Notes: generated from the letters alone by a model not told the origin. 64,000 bases of DNA from Onchocerca lupi (GCA_028564675.1 JAOVVO010000017.1:248001-312000), one strand, 5' to 3'. Shown: positions 1 through 14,012, counted from the first letter of the stretch. A program made the numbers and translations.

Positions 1-3000
1 AAGCTATTACGTTGAATGCTCAACTTTCTTGATATTGTATAGTATAATGGTTGAAATATTATAGCAGAAAGAACGAATAATCGTAGAATAGAAATCGGAG
101 TTGTTTGGTTTCAGAAAATCCTCAAAACATCCATACCTGTAAACAAATAAATCACTTTGATGGATTAAGTATCTTTTCGATGAAATATAAATTACGAGCA
201 AAATATACATTTATAATTGTGTCAGTGTTATCATTAAATTTTAAAATATTTGATTACTACACGTTAGCTATAGTTTGAATGTATCTATTATGTATGATAG
301 TTTATTTACAGAAAAGTATGCAAATTTTCAGCTACAATCATAAGAAATACTTGATTTGAAGTAATTGATACTTCCAGATTTTGCTAGAGAATGGAAGGCA
401 AACTACTATATTTTTGCGATAGTCACCGAACATGTCTGCTCAAATGATTAATTATTTTGCAGAAAAAGATCAAAGAAGCGATTCCGAAATATGACATCGG
501 TTTATGTGGACCCCATCATTTTGATGGTATAGTGAATGACTCTATAGCTATGGTTTTGTAATTGTACAAAAAAGGAGACATCATTTATGCAGATAAAGAT
601 TATCTTTTATTACTTTAAACAATAATATTCTTTCTAACTATTCCTCACATTCTTTAAAATAATAACAGTTATCTATCAGTAATAATTTAAGATTGAAATT
701 AAATTCACATTTATAAGTTTCAAACGGTTTTATTTTATGGAATTTCTTTGCCGAAGATATTTGAAATATATTAATACAAGATTCGAAGAAATTAATGAAA
801 GGCTCCCTTAAATCTGTTTCATATCATTTTAAACATAATAACTTTACAATCAATTTGTTGGAGATGGACAAAAATTTTCACACATGATTGATTTTGGAAA
901 GATTTTTCTTTAACTTCTAATTGAAACGACTTTTATTAAATACCACGTTATATCAAAATAATTAATATATTCAAGGTGCAAATATTGCAAAATAATAAAA
1001 CAAGTAATGGAATTTTTACTGGTTTGCTATATTTGTTATTTACCTCCTGTAATATTCAATTTCATCTGTGTTTGACAAATTTATTAAAGGGTGAATAGGT
1101 CAAATTTGATAATTTATATGTGTTATGAAATCGTTTCACAAAAATATATTAGAATGGCAGAAGTAAATGTTGTTAAAACATACGATCTATTTTTACCGAA
1201 AAAAAACTCCGCATGATTCATGGAAAAATATTGCTGGCTGTTAGTCAGAGCAAAGTTTCGAATCACGATGGTTAAATAGAATAATTTAGTACTTGCACTG
1301 ATAAACTTCTCAAGGATAGAAACGTATCCATAATTTGTTTACAATCGCATCACTTCGGAACATATATTACATTAATGACTATCTTGATGAAATGGGCAAT
1401 TATGTTGAAGTTTTTGTGTCATTTTTACTGGAAATTATGAGTGAATTGATTTTACTAAACATTTTGATATTTCGGAGTAAATTTTTCAACACAAGAAGGA
1501 TTCAAAGCATCGAAATGTCATAGTAAGTGATTCAATAACATCAAAGATCTAAAGAGGTTACTAATAGAACAAACTGAATAGAACCGTAAAGTTCGTTATG
1601 AACTTTACAGTTCTATTCAGTTTAAAATGCTTAAATTAATATATATAATTTCGTGCAACACTTTTTGCTGTGTTTCCACAGCATTTATTTTTAATTTTAA
1701 TATTTGTCATTTCACTTTCAAAAATTTTCACTTTGTTTTAGCATTTTCCAAAGTTAACATCAAAAATAGAACGATTTATTGAGCTTGAAAAATTTTACTT
1801 GATTAGCGATAATGCTCTTTCCTGAACTTATGGCTTTGAAATAAAGTTAAAAGTAGTTTATGACTCTGAAATTAAAATACATGTTCATCGAAAAAAATAT
1901 ATATATATATATTCATCGACAAATTGCTGTCGATTGGCGTTATTGGCAAAACGAGTAGAGGTTGATTTCTCTCGTTTTTTTTTAAATAGTGGACAAAAAC
2001 AAGATTTTTCATTTTGCTTTCCTTTAGCCAGTTTGTTTTTTAAATGGTATAAATTGAAATGATACAAATGTAAAAAAAAGGAAGAGTATGAAAAATGAAA
2101 TAAAATCCGCGGAATATCAAAAGGAAATAAAATTTATCTTTCTAATGAAGGAAAAAAGAAAATCTTTCAGTTGTGATTTATAAATTATATCGTAAATTGT
2201 ACGACTGATATATGCGTAGGTCAACGAAGTCCTTGTCAATAACATGAATAAAAAGAAATATTATACCTCATGACATAGAACAAAAATGCAAACTTAAGTT
2301 ATATAATTACTATTAAATGCAAATATATGAAAAAAAAAAAAAACATTTAGGCAAGACATCTTAGGTAAAAATGAATGAAATAAATGTACTTATATGACTC
2401 GTTTTTAAGATAATCTTACAACTTGATATAAATATATTCACTTTGACTATAAAGAATGGAATATTTGAATTGAAAAATCTTATTTATGATTTAAAAATAT
2501 ATTTGGAATGATGGTAAAAAATCAGCATTAGTGTTTGATGCCATCAAGGCTTTTATCTTGTGTATTTTATTTAGATTCTAATTGAGTTCGAAAAATCTAT
2601 CAAGTTTTTTTTTTTTTTGGATTTTCAAAAAGTTTGGAATTTTAAGATAAAACGTTTTAAATATTATGTATGTGGTGACTTTTTTAGCTGAAAATAAAAT
2701 TTACACGCCTCAAAGATTGCCTTCAAACATATCTGTTCTCATTAAAATCTAGTAAAGATCTGGACCACGAAAACAATGCCGAAAATAATAGTGTCGAAAA
2801 GATGCATTAGTACTGACAATTTAAAATTGATTATATATACAAAGGTCAAAATTTTACAAATCCCTTACCAAATTTTTCAACTTTAATCTTTTGAAATTTT
2901 GCAAAAAACATAAGAAAACGAGGTGCCAGTATAGATATTATTTAGATTCTTTCAGAAGATCATTCCTCAACAGAAATCTTTTACGGATAAGCCTTCCTCA

Positions 3001-5016
3001 TATTTATAATCCATAATTCCTGAAGTAAATGGTAATAGATAAATAAGGAGTCAAAAATTCCACTTGAAATTTTAGGAATGATGGAAATAAATCGTAATTG
3101 ATTGGTTAGAATATAGAAATTTCACGCGAATCATAAATTATCATCGAAAATGGGTTGGAAGGTTTTTAAATTTTAAATTGATAATCAATGCGACTAATTT
3201 CAAAGATGAATCTTCCATTCGTAATTAAAAATTGAGATATCTAATATGAATTTTTCCGGAATCCATAAAATAAAGAAACGTTTGAAAAATTCTTTACGGG
3301 ATGATTCTGTTGAATGCAGCAAAATGCAACATCAAATCATTATTGATAGTAACTATGAAAGTATGCAATGATTTAAAATGAACGGAAAGAATGAGGAAAG
3401 ATCAATGGTTGATAAAGCTTTCGTGAGGATAGATGGAAGGAAGAACAAATTTTGAAACTTCCAGAATAGGAATTATTTACGAATCTGATTAATGTCAGAA
3501 AACTGTAACTGAATTACTCTTCAAGAATTTCTAAAATTTCCTGAATCATTCAACTTTGACCTACTTTCATCTTCATTCCTTCAACTAATGCTCAAGTTCA
3601 ACTTTTTGAATATGCAGAACAATAGAAGATCATCATGGAGAAAATTAGATTATTCTTTGTTATCCTCAACTATCTATCTTCAACTACTTCAAGGAAGACA
3701 TAAAGCATCTCATTTGGAATAGTATAGGAGATTAAGTTCTCAGATTTCATTTAAAAATCACTAAAAAAAAAAGAAGCAAATTTGTTAATTTCTTCAAACA
3801 ATTAACTAGTCTCGATTTTACTTATAAATCTGAAGATAAATTACAAAAAATTTAGGTCAAATTATTCAATCAGTAAGTAACTATAAACGACTCTTTCCTT
3901 CTCAAGAAAACTTAACAATTTGACATGAACTTTTAGATAAAGCACAGATGCGCCAATAGTTGATCTTCCGGTTAAGTTTACATAATGTTCAGTATGTGAG
4001 AATGTGCAAATAATTAATTTAATTAAAATCATACTTTAAAGCTTTGTTATGATTTTAATCAAAGTAGCACTTCATTTTTGAAGTGAAATCAAGAGATGCT
4101 TAGAGCCAATCAATATTTTCAGGACAACATTCCCTACTCATGCAGTTCGAGTTGCAATGTATGGATGCGTCATACAGTGAAATAAATTTAGTGAGCGCGC
4201 TTGGCTTGTTGCCAATTCTTTTGCAACAGATTTGATGGAACTTGCATGGCAGGTGTTGGGTTGTAAGTTAGGTACTTGATAAGGGGGTAAACTTGTTTTA
4301 TGTTTATTTTGCTCATAATTTTATTGTTTACGTTATTATAAACGATGATGCACTATTCTCGAACAAGTAAATGGCTTATTATTGGTTGGATGAACAAATA
4401 TTATTATTTATGTTCAAACAAAATTCGATATTTTTTGCAGTTAAAAATTGAAAAGTTGTTTACTCTTTGAGAGTTGTAGCTGTGACCTTTCAGTGAGCAT
4501 AAATTGATCTCGGTTATTATCAAGAAGAATATAATGATTACTCTAAGAAATGCAATTATCGACTAGTAGAAATTAATAGGCATTAAATTATTAACGCATA
4601 TAAATCTTGTCATATTTCTATAAATCTGTTAACTCACGTAAAAATGGCAATTGATAACAATTTCACAATTCTTTTTTTTTTTCAATCTACATAATCATAG
4701 TAATTAAATTTGCTTTAATATGGTAGAAATATTACAAGATTTTGTCCATATTACCGGCTAACAGCAGAGATCACCAAAAGTAATCTAAATTACACGACAG
4801 ATTTTATGTCAAAACTTGGATTAATGTTATTGAAACTTTCATGTCTATATTCGTACTTCTCATCGCTGACTTATCTTGAATTTTGTATAGAAAAATTAAA
4901 AATATAAATTGTTGTAGAATTGTGAATGTGTACAGTGACCAATGGAATGAATCACTACTGATATTAAAATAAAAATTGTAACAAAGGTGAATCTAAGGTG
5001 AACGGAAAGAATACTG
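1..5016. other. Gene-free AT-rich stretch
   Basis: I found no exon chain or protein similarity on either strand in this 5-kb segment. It contains only short random reading frames, A/T homopolymers and a (TA)n tract near 1,900. The one structured item is the near-perfect hairpin at 1,571-1,623, listed separately. It may be intergenic, or hold the 5' UTR and promoter of the zinc-finger gene that begins at 5,017. Confidence 0.5.
1571..1623. repeat. Near-perfect 24-bp inverted repeat (hairpin)
   Basis: Two 24-nt arms at 1,571-1,594 and 1,600-1,623 are reverse complements with a single mismatch, separated by a 5-nt loop (gttat). The left arm begins aaactgaatagaac and the right arm ends gttctattcagttt. 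The stem stands out in an otherwise unstructured region. It could be a small palindromic repeat or the source of a hairpin RNA. Nothing nearby decides between these. Confidence 0.7.
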
Positions 5017-8000
5017 ATGTCAGCATACAATGGTTTCAAGAATCATGTAACTTTATCTAATCATCCGGCTCAAGGTAAGGAAAAAGAAGATATTTGCGGA
5101 TTTAATTTTTATTTGGAACTATTCAGCATTTCCTTGGATATATGGGCTGACGTCAATAGATTTTGCGTGATGTCACGAGTTGTTTGTTTCCAAGTCTTGG
5201 TCATGAGAATTGTTGGTTCAGACAATACAATACTGCTTCTAATATTGATGAATTCAATCTCAGGCATAGCTGCTAAATATAGTATTTTCGAAAATCAGTC
5301 ATATCTAATTTAGTCTGTCTTTTGATCGTGGATTTCGAGAAACAGTCGTTGAGTCTTTCATCTAATCTATTTGCTATTGACTATAATCAGTTTGCTTGAA
5401 GTTGGTTTGAAATCTTTAAAAAAGATTTTGATTCGTTATTTGTGTGGTTAATCTCATTTTCATTATTATATTTTCTCTTCGGGAATTCCTCTTTTTTTTT
5501 TTTTTTTAATATTCTGTATATCTTTTTGTAGCGTATTATGAATAATGAATTGCAGATTTATATGATGATTGTACTATGGCGGTTAATTCATATGATTGCG
5601 ATTACAAAAAGTCCTATTCGCCAGAATCTTTGGAACATGTTAACGAAATGGACGCATCAATTTATATGCCATCACCGATTCAGCATTACGCTACTGTTGT
5701 TGCCACATCATCTAATGCTCCTGAAATACAGCTGGATGGCAAAACTGATTACAAGTTTTCGTCATCAAGTGTTGTTATCAATATGGACGATGAAGGAGAT
5801 GATAATTCACCCCGTAGCGATTCACCGAACTTTAAAGCTTCATTACAAACTATGGTATTTTCATCTTAAAATTAAAAAAAAAAAGATTATCTGTTAATAA
5901 GATATCGGAGTTTTTCTTCTTTTTTTTTGTTTACAAATCGAATTTTGAATGTAGAAATTAAGACTTAATTCCAATTCGGTGGTATGCTCAGGAAATCGAA
6001 GGAAATGAGATGATGGGAGAAGAAAGTGAAATGGGCAATGAAGATTTGGAAGAAATCATAGCTCATGCCTTGATTGAACAACTGGCCGATGAAGGTGATA
6101 GTAAAGTTCGAAGACGGCCATACAATTCAATTGGACCAGATTGTGATGAGTTGCGAAATATGCTTGCCATTGCTGTACGGCAAGAAAAACAGACCCGAGA
6201 ACTTAGGAAGGTATTAATGTTTCTGTTTCAGCGTTCTGAAAATTTGCGTATTTTGAAAAATCTTAATGGTTTCGATCTCTGTTGGAGTGATTTGATTATT
6301 CCCTGATTGCGGGGAATATTTAGGATTTTATTTGCAAGATTAATGAAAATTTTAATCACACATTTCAGTCTTAAATATAATTGTAATTCGGACTTTTTGC
6401 CAACTTGCTGAAAACGGAATTTCCTTCCCTTTGTTTTTGGCTAACGGATATCTTGTTTCAGAAACGATCTCATATGTCTGGTGTTGCTTGGTTAGTTTCA
6501 AAATTGTCCGCAAATACATCAGCGGATAGCGAGCAAAAGGAAAGAGTTGTGCTTGATCGATATGGACGAAAAGTAGAAACTACCAGAAAAGCGAATCAAC
6601 CAAGGAAATGGGTGTATCATCCACAAATCGTCCGTGCAAATGGTATTAATAATTTTGAATTTTTTTTCTCAACTAACAGTAGTTTTTTCAGTCTCAATTA
6701 AATTCATGATTGAAATTATGTCAGGAATGCATCAGATGGTTTTTTGAACTCATAAAATATGTCTTTGTTAATTTCAGCCTTATCAGATGTAACGACATTT
6801 CCAATACGACTTCAAGACGGTGTACTTCTCAGTGAGCTTCCACCTCCTCCACCTCACCCTACGGTTCCGGATGAGGTCCGGTGATTTTGCATTTAAATTT
6901 GTAAAGTTTTGCATTGTGTTATCAGTTTCTCTAATTTACAGTGTAAAATAGTTCCTTCAGATACGGAAAGCCATACGTGCTAAAATGGTACGATGCAAAA
7001 TTTGTAAAAATCGTTTTATTGAAAAAAATTTGTATGAACGACATTTGCGGGACCGGCATTATACCGAATATTTGGCGTATTTGATACAACAGGAAGAAGA
7101 GATTGCTGAACAAAGGTTTTTGAACTTTTAGGATTTCTGATTAATTATGCTACCAGTCAAATGTTTGATCAATTGAGAATGTAAACCGTTTGCCAAGGAA
7201 GTTTTTTCAATAATTTTGTTGAGAATTTTAGGCAAGCTGAGCTTGAAGCAAATCGGATTGAGGAACTTGCAACAGGAGGTTACATTCCTCCGGAACACGA
7301 GATAGATGCGGAATCTTATGAAATTGAAGTTGATAAGTAAGACTTATTTTCAAGTAATATTTCTGGGAGTTACCGATTAATAAGATTTGCCTCAGCGTTA
7401 TCCTTTTTTTCTTCTTTATGAATAATCTTTTGCTTTCTTTTTATTGTTTCTGTCTCTCGGTTTATATTTTTTTCTTTTTCTTTATAAATTTACTCCAACG
7501 TCTTGTAGGATTCCGTTACCTGGTGAATTAAGTGGTGGTATTCCAGCACGTTTCGATCGGTATGGTTTCTTACGTCAACCAAAACGTTCTTACAAGAAAA
7601 AAGTAAGAATATCATGACTTACATTACTTTATCATTGATTTCTAGACTTATCTAAAATTTTAATTTAAGTGACCAACTGATTAGCAAATTCTTTTTTCAG
7701 GTTTCTCCACAATGTCCATTCTGTGACAAACGATTTAGGAATGAGGTTTCTTTGAAGAAGCATTTTGTAAAGAAGCATCCAGAAACCATTGATTTTGTTC
7801 AGTGTTTACGTTGTTTCAAAGCACTGAGAACGAAAAATGAACTGTCAGCCCATGAATGCGACTTGGTAAATTACATTTCTGGATGATATGGAATTTTAGA
7901 AAGTCTTTGAATTTCGTATTGAAATTCAGAAGAAAAAAAGTTTCATAAATTATATTTTATTTCAACTTTTTGTCAAACAAGTATATATATATATATATAT

Positions 8001-8881
8001 ACAATTATGCATTGCGTTGATATCATGTCAGAAAAGATTTGGAAAGCTGAATGTATAATGATAAAGAAGAAAGGAGTCTAATGTGATGGAGATGATCGTA
8101 GATAGATAATTTATTTCTGATTTTATCCAAGATTCACTAATTATGGAAAGAACTGAACAACTGATGGATCTTTTATTTCATTCCTTCGTAGCTTTCTTTC
8201 AGACATTTATCTGCTTTGAATGTACACCGATGAGGAATCTCTGCACTTATCAAAGATTGCTGAATCATCGGGCAAAATTCCATCGTGGTGCGAATTCAGG
8301 TTTCAAATGTAATATGTGTACGTTGAAATTTCTTACGCCGCGAAAACTCAGGAAGCATAAGAAAATGGCTCATGTTTTTACGAAAACTTTCCCTTGCCAT
8401 TTTTGTGACGAATTATTTACAAGCGAATGTTCGGTCAGTTTCTTTTTTCCATTTTTGCATAGAAAGCATTTCTTTTGAAAGAAAGGAATAGTTAAGTTTT
8501 GAAATTCAATACTGTTAACCTTAAAAAAAAGTGAAAATTTTTTAACCTACCTAATTCATGATATGGATATTAAAATATCCAGTTGCATTTTAATCATGCT
8601 TGAAGGTGACAACACACGAACGTATTCACACGGGTATGATCAAATTTGAATGTCGAATTTGTGACTTCAAATGCAATCGTTTTGTCTGGATGGAAGAACA
8701 TCAAAAGGAAGAGCATGGTTATATTTGTTCCGTATGCCAGCACAAATGTGCCGAATGGGGTGCTCTTAAAGATCACACTTTGCAAGAGCATGGTGGTTAT
8801 TTAACCAGTGAGTCAAATGCAGGTTTGATATTTGTGTTTCATCTTTTGAGAGTTCGTTACATTTTTTGCGATATAGTTTAA
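5017..8881 (+). CDS. Multi-C2H2 zinc-finger protein
   Basis: Predicted nuclear nucleic-acid-binding protein; I do not recognise the specific orthologue. Exons: 5017-5074, 5556-5854, 5992-6210, 6462-6642, 6778-6875, 6961-7115, 7232-7336, 7509-7602, 7701-7865, 8203-8433, 8606-about 8881. All junctions are in phase, giving about 626 aa. The N-terminal third is acidic and Ser-rich (NMDDEGDDNSPRSDSP). The middle has a basic stretch (RYGRKVETTRKANQPRKW) and a PPPPPHP run. C2H2 fingers follow: CKICKNRF (exon 6), CPFCDKRF (exon 9), an incomplete CLRC...H, CFEC, CNMC, CHFC, CRIC and CSVC. The CHFC finger is split between exons 10 and 11, and its HERIHTG linker is the classic finger linker. The 3' end is uncertain. 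The last exon may read to the stop at 8,881, or splice at 8,807 (gtgagt) to a short exon near 8,883-8,911. Confidence 0.85.
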
Positions 8882-8911
8882 GCGTTGAGGATGACGATGG
8901 TAGCTATCTAA

Positions 8912-11900
8912 TACAAGAAAAAGGATTCATTAGTGGTTTTCTTTTCCATTTTTATTGTAACTTTACTTTAGGAATTGCTGATATTTAAATATGTTTTATG
9001 GATGTCACACATGAGAGTGGTATTTAAGTTGTTTTAGAAAAGTTTTCGGTAGAAGAGCATGAAGCTCATAATAACAGATATGGGTTTTACTTTATTCGAA
9101 CTCTTCAATAGTGTTTCTTGGCTAATTTCTAAAAGAGCTTATCCAAAAATTTGAAAAAATAAGGCAAAAAAGTTGTACTTCTTCAAAAGCTGAAGAAATT
9201 TCAATAAAACTTTGAGAAGTTTGGAATTGAATTTCAAAAAAAAGATTTACTCATGAAGAAACACATACACATACACAAACACAGATGCCCACATACAAAC
9301 ACGAAGTGAGTTCTTCGAATATTTCGTATGCGGTGATTGCAGAAAACGAAAAAACTTACCTGGATGGGTATTGCACCCATCACATATCAGTTTACAATGT
9401 GATTTATTCTTTCTATGAAAGTAAATAAAAGATGTCATGATGTTTGATTTGTTTATTTTAATGTAATTGGCACATTTGCCCTCCATTTGATATTACTTTT
9501 TGTCGTTTTGTTTTCTTCAAGTTATTTTTCATTTGTGGACATTAATTAAGCCTTTCAGGTTATATCGATAGCCCACGTGTGTGGGTCATATATAAAGGCG
9601 AATAAAAGCGTTGGGAATTGAAACGCCAGCTCAAAAGTGATAAGCTGGGTCAACCTTCATGTAAACACACTGGCTTAATTTCTTTGCAGATTACAATTTC
9701 AGAAATATTTCATTTTTTTATTGTGTTATTGTTGTTGTTGATACGTTTATAGTCGTTGCCATTTTCTTAAGTTTAACAAGTCAGAATTCCTCAGCGTGAA
9801 TATGTAAAATTTGGATTGTATCCCGTCGACATCACTTTGTCTTTGCGCTTACCGGAATTGGATTAGATGAACTCAGCTTTCACGGTTATATTTGTTTAGA
9901 AGTTCAAAGTTTTTTTTTTTTTTCCTATTTGTTTGTCATATGAACTTATCTTCAACCGAGTCCCTAAGTACTTAAGTATTTACTACTGCGCAGTTTAAAA
10001 ATGTTTTTTTTTGAACTGGTAATATATTCGTCATATATGTTTATGCCATATTCCTATCTGTGACGAGAAATAGGATGTGTTTGCCTGAATCAAAAAACAT
10101 CAGTTTTTAATGGGATAGGCTTAGATGTATAATATGGTCATGTATATTCACCGCCTAAACATATCTCCGAGGGAAATTAACGAATATTCGTTCATTGCAT
10201 TTTTGGAATGTATCGTTTCGCTGTTTCAAAATGAATGTTGTAATTTTTATGTTTTTTGCTGCTACATTATGATACTGTGAAATCTGATGGTAAGCGCGAA
10301 ATAATCAACCAAATAAAAAATAACTATGGTGAATTTACGAGACCATATTGCAGCGAGAGTTGATGAAATGGCAAGTGGGAAGCATGAATCGATATAAAGG
10401 CAAGAGCGAGTGACAATTTTTTGAGGGAGAAATCAGAAAGTCTGATTTTATAGCAAGTCATGAATAATCCATGACCAACATGGTAATTTGATTTACGAAT
10501 TAGTATATGATTCGAAATTACTAAAGAATTATGTCTGGAAAGAAATAGGATTTGAGGATATTGTCATTTTGGATGTTGTATTGTGTGAAAAGAAAAATGA
10601 TGTGGTAGTGCTTGGGAAATATTTGGGTTTTTTCGTGGTAACAGTGATTTTAGCGGATATTTTGAATGATAACGATTGCGAAATTTATCTATCGGCTCCA
10701 ATAACTGGGATATTAGAGAAGTAATAGTGCACTGTAAATCTGAGGATCTTTTGCATATAAATTATTCTTTTAATATTAACAGCAGTTAGATATAGACAAA
10801 GGAAACTGATTAGTTGTTGCCGTATCTAATTATAACCAAACAAATGAGAGAAACATGTATTGTTATGAACTGCAAAAAGAGTAGAAACGAAACAATTTTC
10901 CAATACTCTGTACTGTTTATACTTATCATAACTAAATTTCATTGAAATACGAAATAGAACGAAATAATAAGAATATTTTTTTTCCGGAAGTGATATGAAA
11001 TAATAGTACACGAGTTATCAGTATTGTATAAGGATATCAGTAAAAGCAATAGCTGTTTTAAATTTATTTGTTTAAAAATATCGAAAATAAACGAATCCAA
11101 ATTTCGATGGTCTAAGTTAAAGCTTAATAGGAGTGAAACTAAGAAAGAATTTATCTGTTGCAATGCGTAATTTCGTGATGAAGGATGAGTTTGAATTGAG
11201 GGACAAATAATTCTTTTTTAACAATTGGACAATCGTCAATCCTTTGATTCCCGAGAATATTCTAAAGTATATTATATACCTTGATGTATCTCCTGATATG
11301 ATTCTTCCAATACAAATGTTAATAAAATTGGCCTGGAATTTGGCAACACGAGTATCGGAGCAATCAGTAAAATCAGTTGAAAATTTTGATCATGAGTATT
11401 GGATAATTAATAAAATTGATTTAGAATTTGATAGAATATGCGTATCTAGAACACTACGAACTTAGATATACTAAAACTCTCACATCAATTTAAAAGGATT
11501 TTGCGAGGATAATGTCCAGGGCAATACCCCGAATACATCTAAAAATTTGATCTGTCGCGGTTTGACACAATATCTTACGGCAAGAAATCAGCATGTCTCG
11601 GTAGAAGTCGAGCCTACGACAATCTCCTAATAAGAAGCCAGATACCCAACCCATTAGGCTACCGCACCTAATACAGATTCTTTTATTTGGCCTGCATTTT
11701 AAGTTAAAATTTTTCATACTTTTGCTAAAAACCCCTAACGGTGGAGTATTCAGATTTATCCGTAATAATATTTAATTCAATAAATATTTGGAACATTATA
11801 AAGATGTCCAAAAGATTATAGTTCTGAATTCTCGTTTATTAGATAAAGATTCAGTGTTTGCTAAGGTAAAGAAAGTTTTAAGGATAGAAATTTCGCAGAA

Positions 11901-12018
11901 ATTAAATTGAAATCTTTATTGAATTAAAACAACAAGCAAAATGTTTAGAATGTGAAGTAAGCACAACTGCATAGTTAAATATAGTCAACAAACATGGAAA
12001 TGCATCCGATATTTTGCA
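8912..12018. other. Gene-poor interval with possible relics
   Basis: No convincing gene lies between the zinc-finger gene and the 3' end of the cyclophilin gene. The interval holds a CA-rich microsatellite at about 9,261-9,302 and a TATA-like motif with an E-box-type CACGTG near 9,570-9,590. Two isolated open stretches at 10,488-10,724 and 11,244-11,465 lack splice partners or recognisable domains. The tRNA-like insert at 11,492-11,710 is listed separately. Confidence 0.45.
11492..11710 (-). mobile_element. tRNA-derived SINE-like insert (candidate)
   Basis: This block of about 220 bp is visibly richer in G+C than its surroundings. On the minus strand its 5' part (11,668 down to 11,594) resembles a tRNA. 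It has an A-box-like TAGCCTAATGGG, a TCTGG-CTTCTTA anticodon-arm remnant and a B-box-like GGCTCGACTTC. The T-stem still pairs (GTAGG with TCTAC, including one G-T). The acceptor and anticodon stems do not pair well, so it is not a functional tRNA. A tRNA-unrelated body of about 100 bp follows on the same strand. This is the layout of a tRNA-derived SINE, but one copy cannot prove mobility, and a decayed tRNA pseudogene is the alternative. Confidence 0.45.
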
Positions 12019-14012
12019 TTACAATTGCCCACAATCCGAAATTGTTACATCAGTTGATGTTCGTCCACTCTGAGACCCTTTACTTTCTATTGCCTTCACA
12101 ACATTCATACCTTCTACTACACGGCCGAAAACCACATGCTTTCCATCTAACCTATAAATGTATAGATAAATCAATCCAGATGAAACCCAGAAAGATCAAG
12201 TCTTAAATACCGCAACTAAGCAAAGTTTCCTTTATATTTGATATGACTACATTAACATTTCGAAATATGAGCTTATTTTCCTAAATTATTTAAACTATCT
12301 AAATCATTTATATGATTCGCCAATAACCTTAATCGAAAAAAACAACTGAAAAAGACATTTCAGCAAGATAATAGCTTTTCAAATATACATCAGCGGTTCA
12401 AAGATAATTTCTTGACAGTGGATGAAATTCCCTTCGTTGCTTTTAAAATCTCGACAAAAAAGATTGATACTATCAAAAAAATAACCAAAAAAAAAAAAAA
12501 AACTAAACAAATAAAAAGACGATCTGCCTCATTTTAACAAGTAGATTAATGTGTAAACATATGTACATTTGAATAAACCATAAGATTACTTAGTTATCGA
12601 ATTTTTAATTTCTTGATCTTATTTTCAAAAAAAGATTAAGAATAAGACCTACCATTCTGTCTTTGCAGTACAAATAAAAAATTGTGAGCCATTGGTGTTT
12701 GGTCCGGCATTAGCCATTGACAAGATACCAGGACCTGTATGCTTCTCCTGAAATTCCCAATAATTTCATCCAAGCATTTCTCGAACACTCTATGACGAAT
12801 TACAGTGCTGCCTACATTCTGGATTTCATCTACATGTCCATTAACCTTCCAATTCTATCCAGCTTTCCATAAGTCATTTTGAAATGTTACTTAAAATATG
12901 TTTAAATATTTAAGCATTCGACACTAGGACATTTAATTTAGCAATTAAAATCCTTAAAAATCACAGATGAAAAATCCGCAAAAAATAATACCTGGAAGTT
13001 TTCGTCAGCGAATTTTTCACCATAAATTGATTCACCTCCTGTACCATTTCCGCGAGTAAAATCACCACCCTGAAGAAAAAATTGAATTTTCTTTTTTTTT
13101 TTTTTTTGAAAATGAAACACAAAATTTTAAATCGACAAATTCCATAGCAAACTTCACAAAAAATTTCGTTAAATTAATTTACGAAAAAAGATATTTCAAT
13201 AAATTTCAAATAAAAACTTTTTGTCAATCGACTGATTCGACTGAAGCTTTTTGAGTTCTCATTTTCAAATATAAGCTATAGCTTATAATTTTTTCTATTC
13301 AGAGCTCATATAACAAATATTTCTTGACAAAATTCAATGAATGACAACCTGTAACATAAAATTAGGTATGACGCGATGAAACTTCGATCCTTTATAGTGC
13401 AACTTTTTGCCGCTTCGTCCCATACCTCTTTCTCCGGTACAAAGACAACGGAAATTTTCAGCTGTTTTCGGCACAATATCCGCGAAAAGCTGGAAGAAAA
13501 AAAAAGTAATGATAGCATTTTAATATTACATATTTCTTTCATATTTTATAATCGTATATAAATATGAAATAAAAGGAAAGAAGAAAAAAGATACTTTTGT
13601 TTAAACGCTGAATTTATAAATGGAAAACTTAATGATCATCTTCCATGTACTGTGGTAAACAGGGAAATTTTTTAACTCAGAATGTTTTCCGAAGCTTTTA
13701 GAGTTCACCATCATCAAAAATTACAATCATATAATATAAACGGAAAGTAATAAAATTCAAAATTTACGACTTTCTCCGGGCTATATCATATTTTCAATGA
13801 TTACGTTACTTATTTGCACTCTCCTAAATATTTGATGATACTGTATCGCTAAGTGCATTAGTTCTAAGTCCAAGTATATCAAAGAATTCATGAATTCTTT
13901 AGATTCTCTGAATCTAAGAAGCAATTATTCTTACGATGCATACCTCCATGACAATTCGTCCTGCATTGCTTCCACCGATAGTAATATCGAAAAATACTTT
14001 AGGTCGTGCCAT
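12019..14012 (-). CDS. cyn-3/cyn-7: Cyclophilin-type peptidyl-prolyl isomerase (divergent-loop)
   Basis: Catalyses cis-trans isomerisation of Xaa-Pro bonds; a cytosolic cyclophilin A-like protein. Five minus-strand exons: 13944-14012, 13349-13489, 12992-13069, 12653-12747, 12019-12151. They give 171 aa with every junction in phase, starting MARPKVFFDITIGG. Catalytic and cyclosporin-contact residues are present: FHRVIPNFMLQGGDF holds the Arg, Phe, Met and Gln equivalents, GSQFF the Phe, and EWLDGKH the Trp, Leu and His. The loop CTGERGMGRSGKKLHYKGS carries the extra residues typical of divergent-loop cyclophilins found in nematodes and plants. It is closest, from memory, to C. elegans CYN-3 and CYN-7; I cannot tell which. 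It lies 1.7 kb downstream of, and in the same orientation as, the 545-aa gene. Confidence 0.96.

Noticed and set aside
5538..5897. 119-aa frame overlapping zinc-finger gene exon 2
   Set aside because: It is an alternative frame of exon 5,556-5,854, whose other frame joins both neighbouring exons in phase.
9247..9486. 79-aa minus-strand open frame over a CA-rich microsatellite
   Set aside because: The composition reflects the simple repeat; there are no splice partners or domain.
11594..11668. Functional tRNA gene
   Set aside because: The A- and B-box-like motifs and T-stem are recognisable, but the acceptor and anticodon stems do not pair, so it is a decayed copy.
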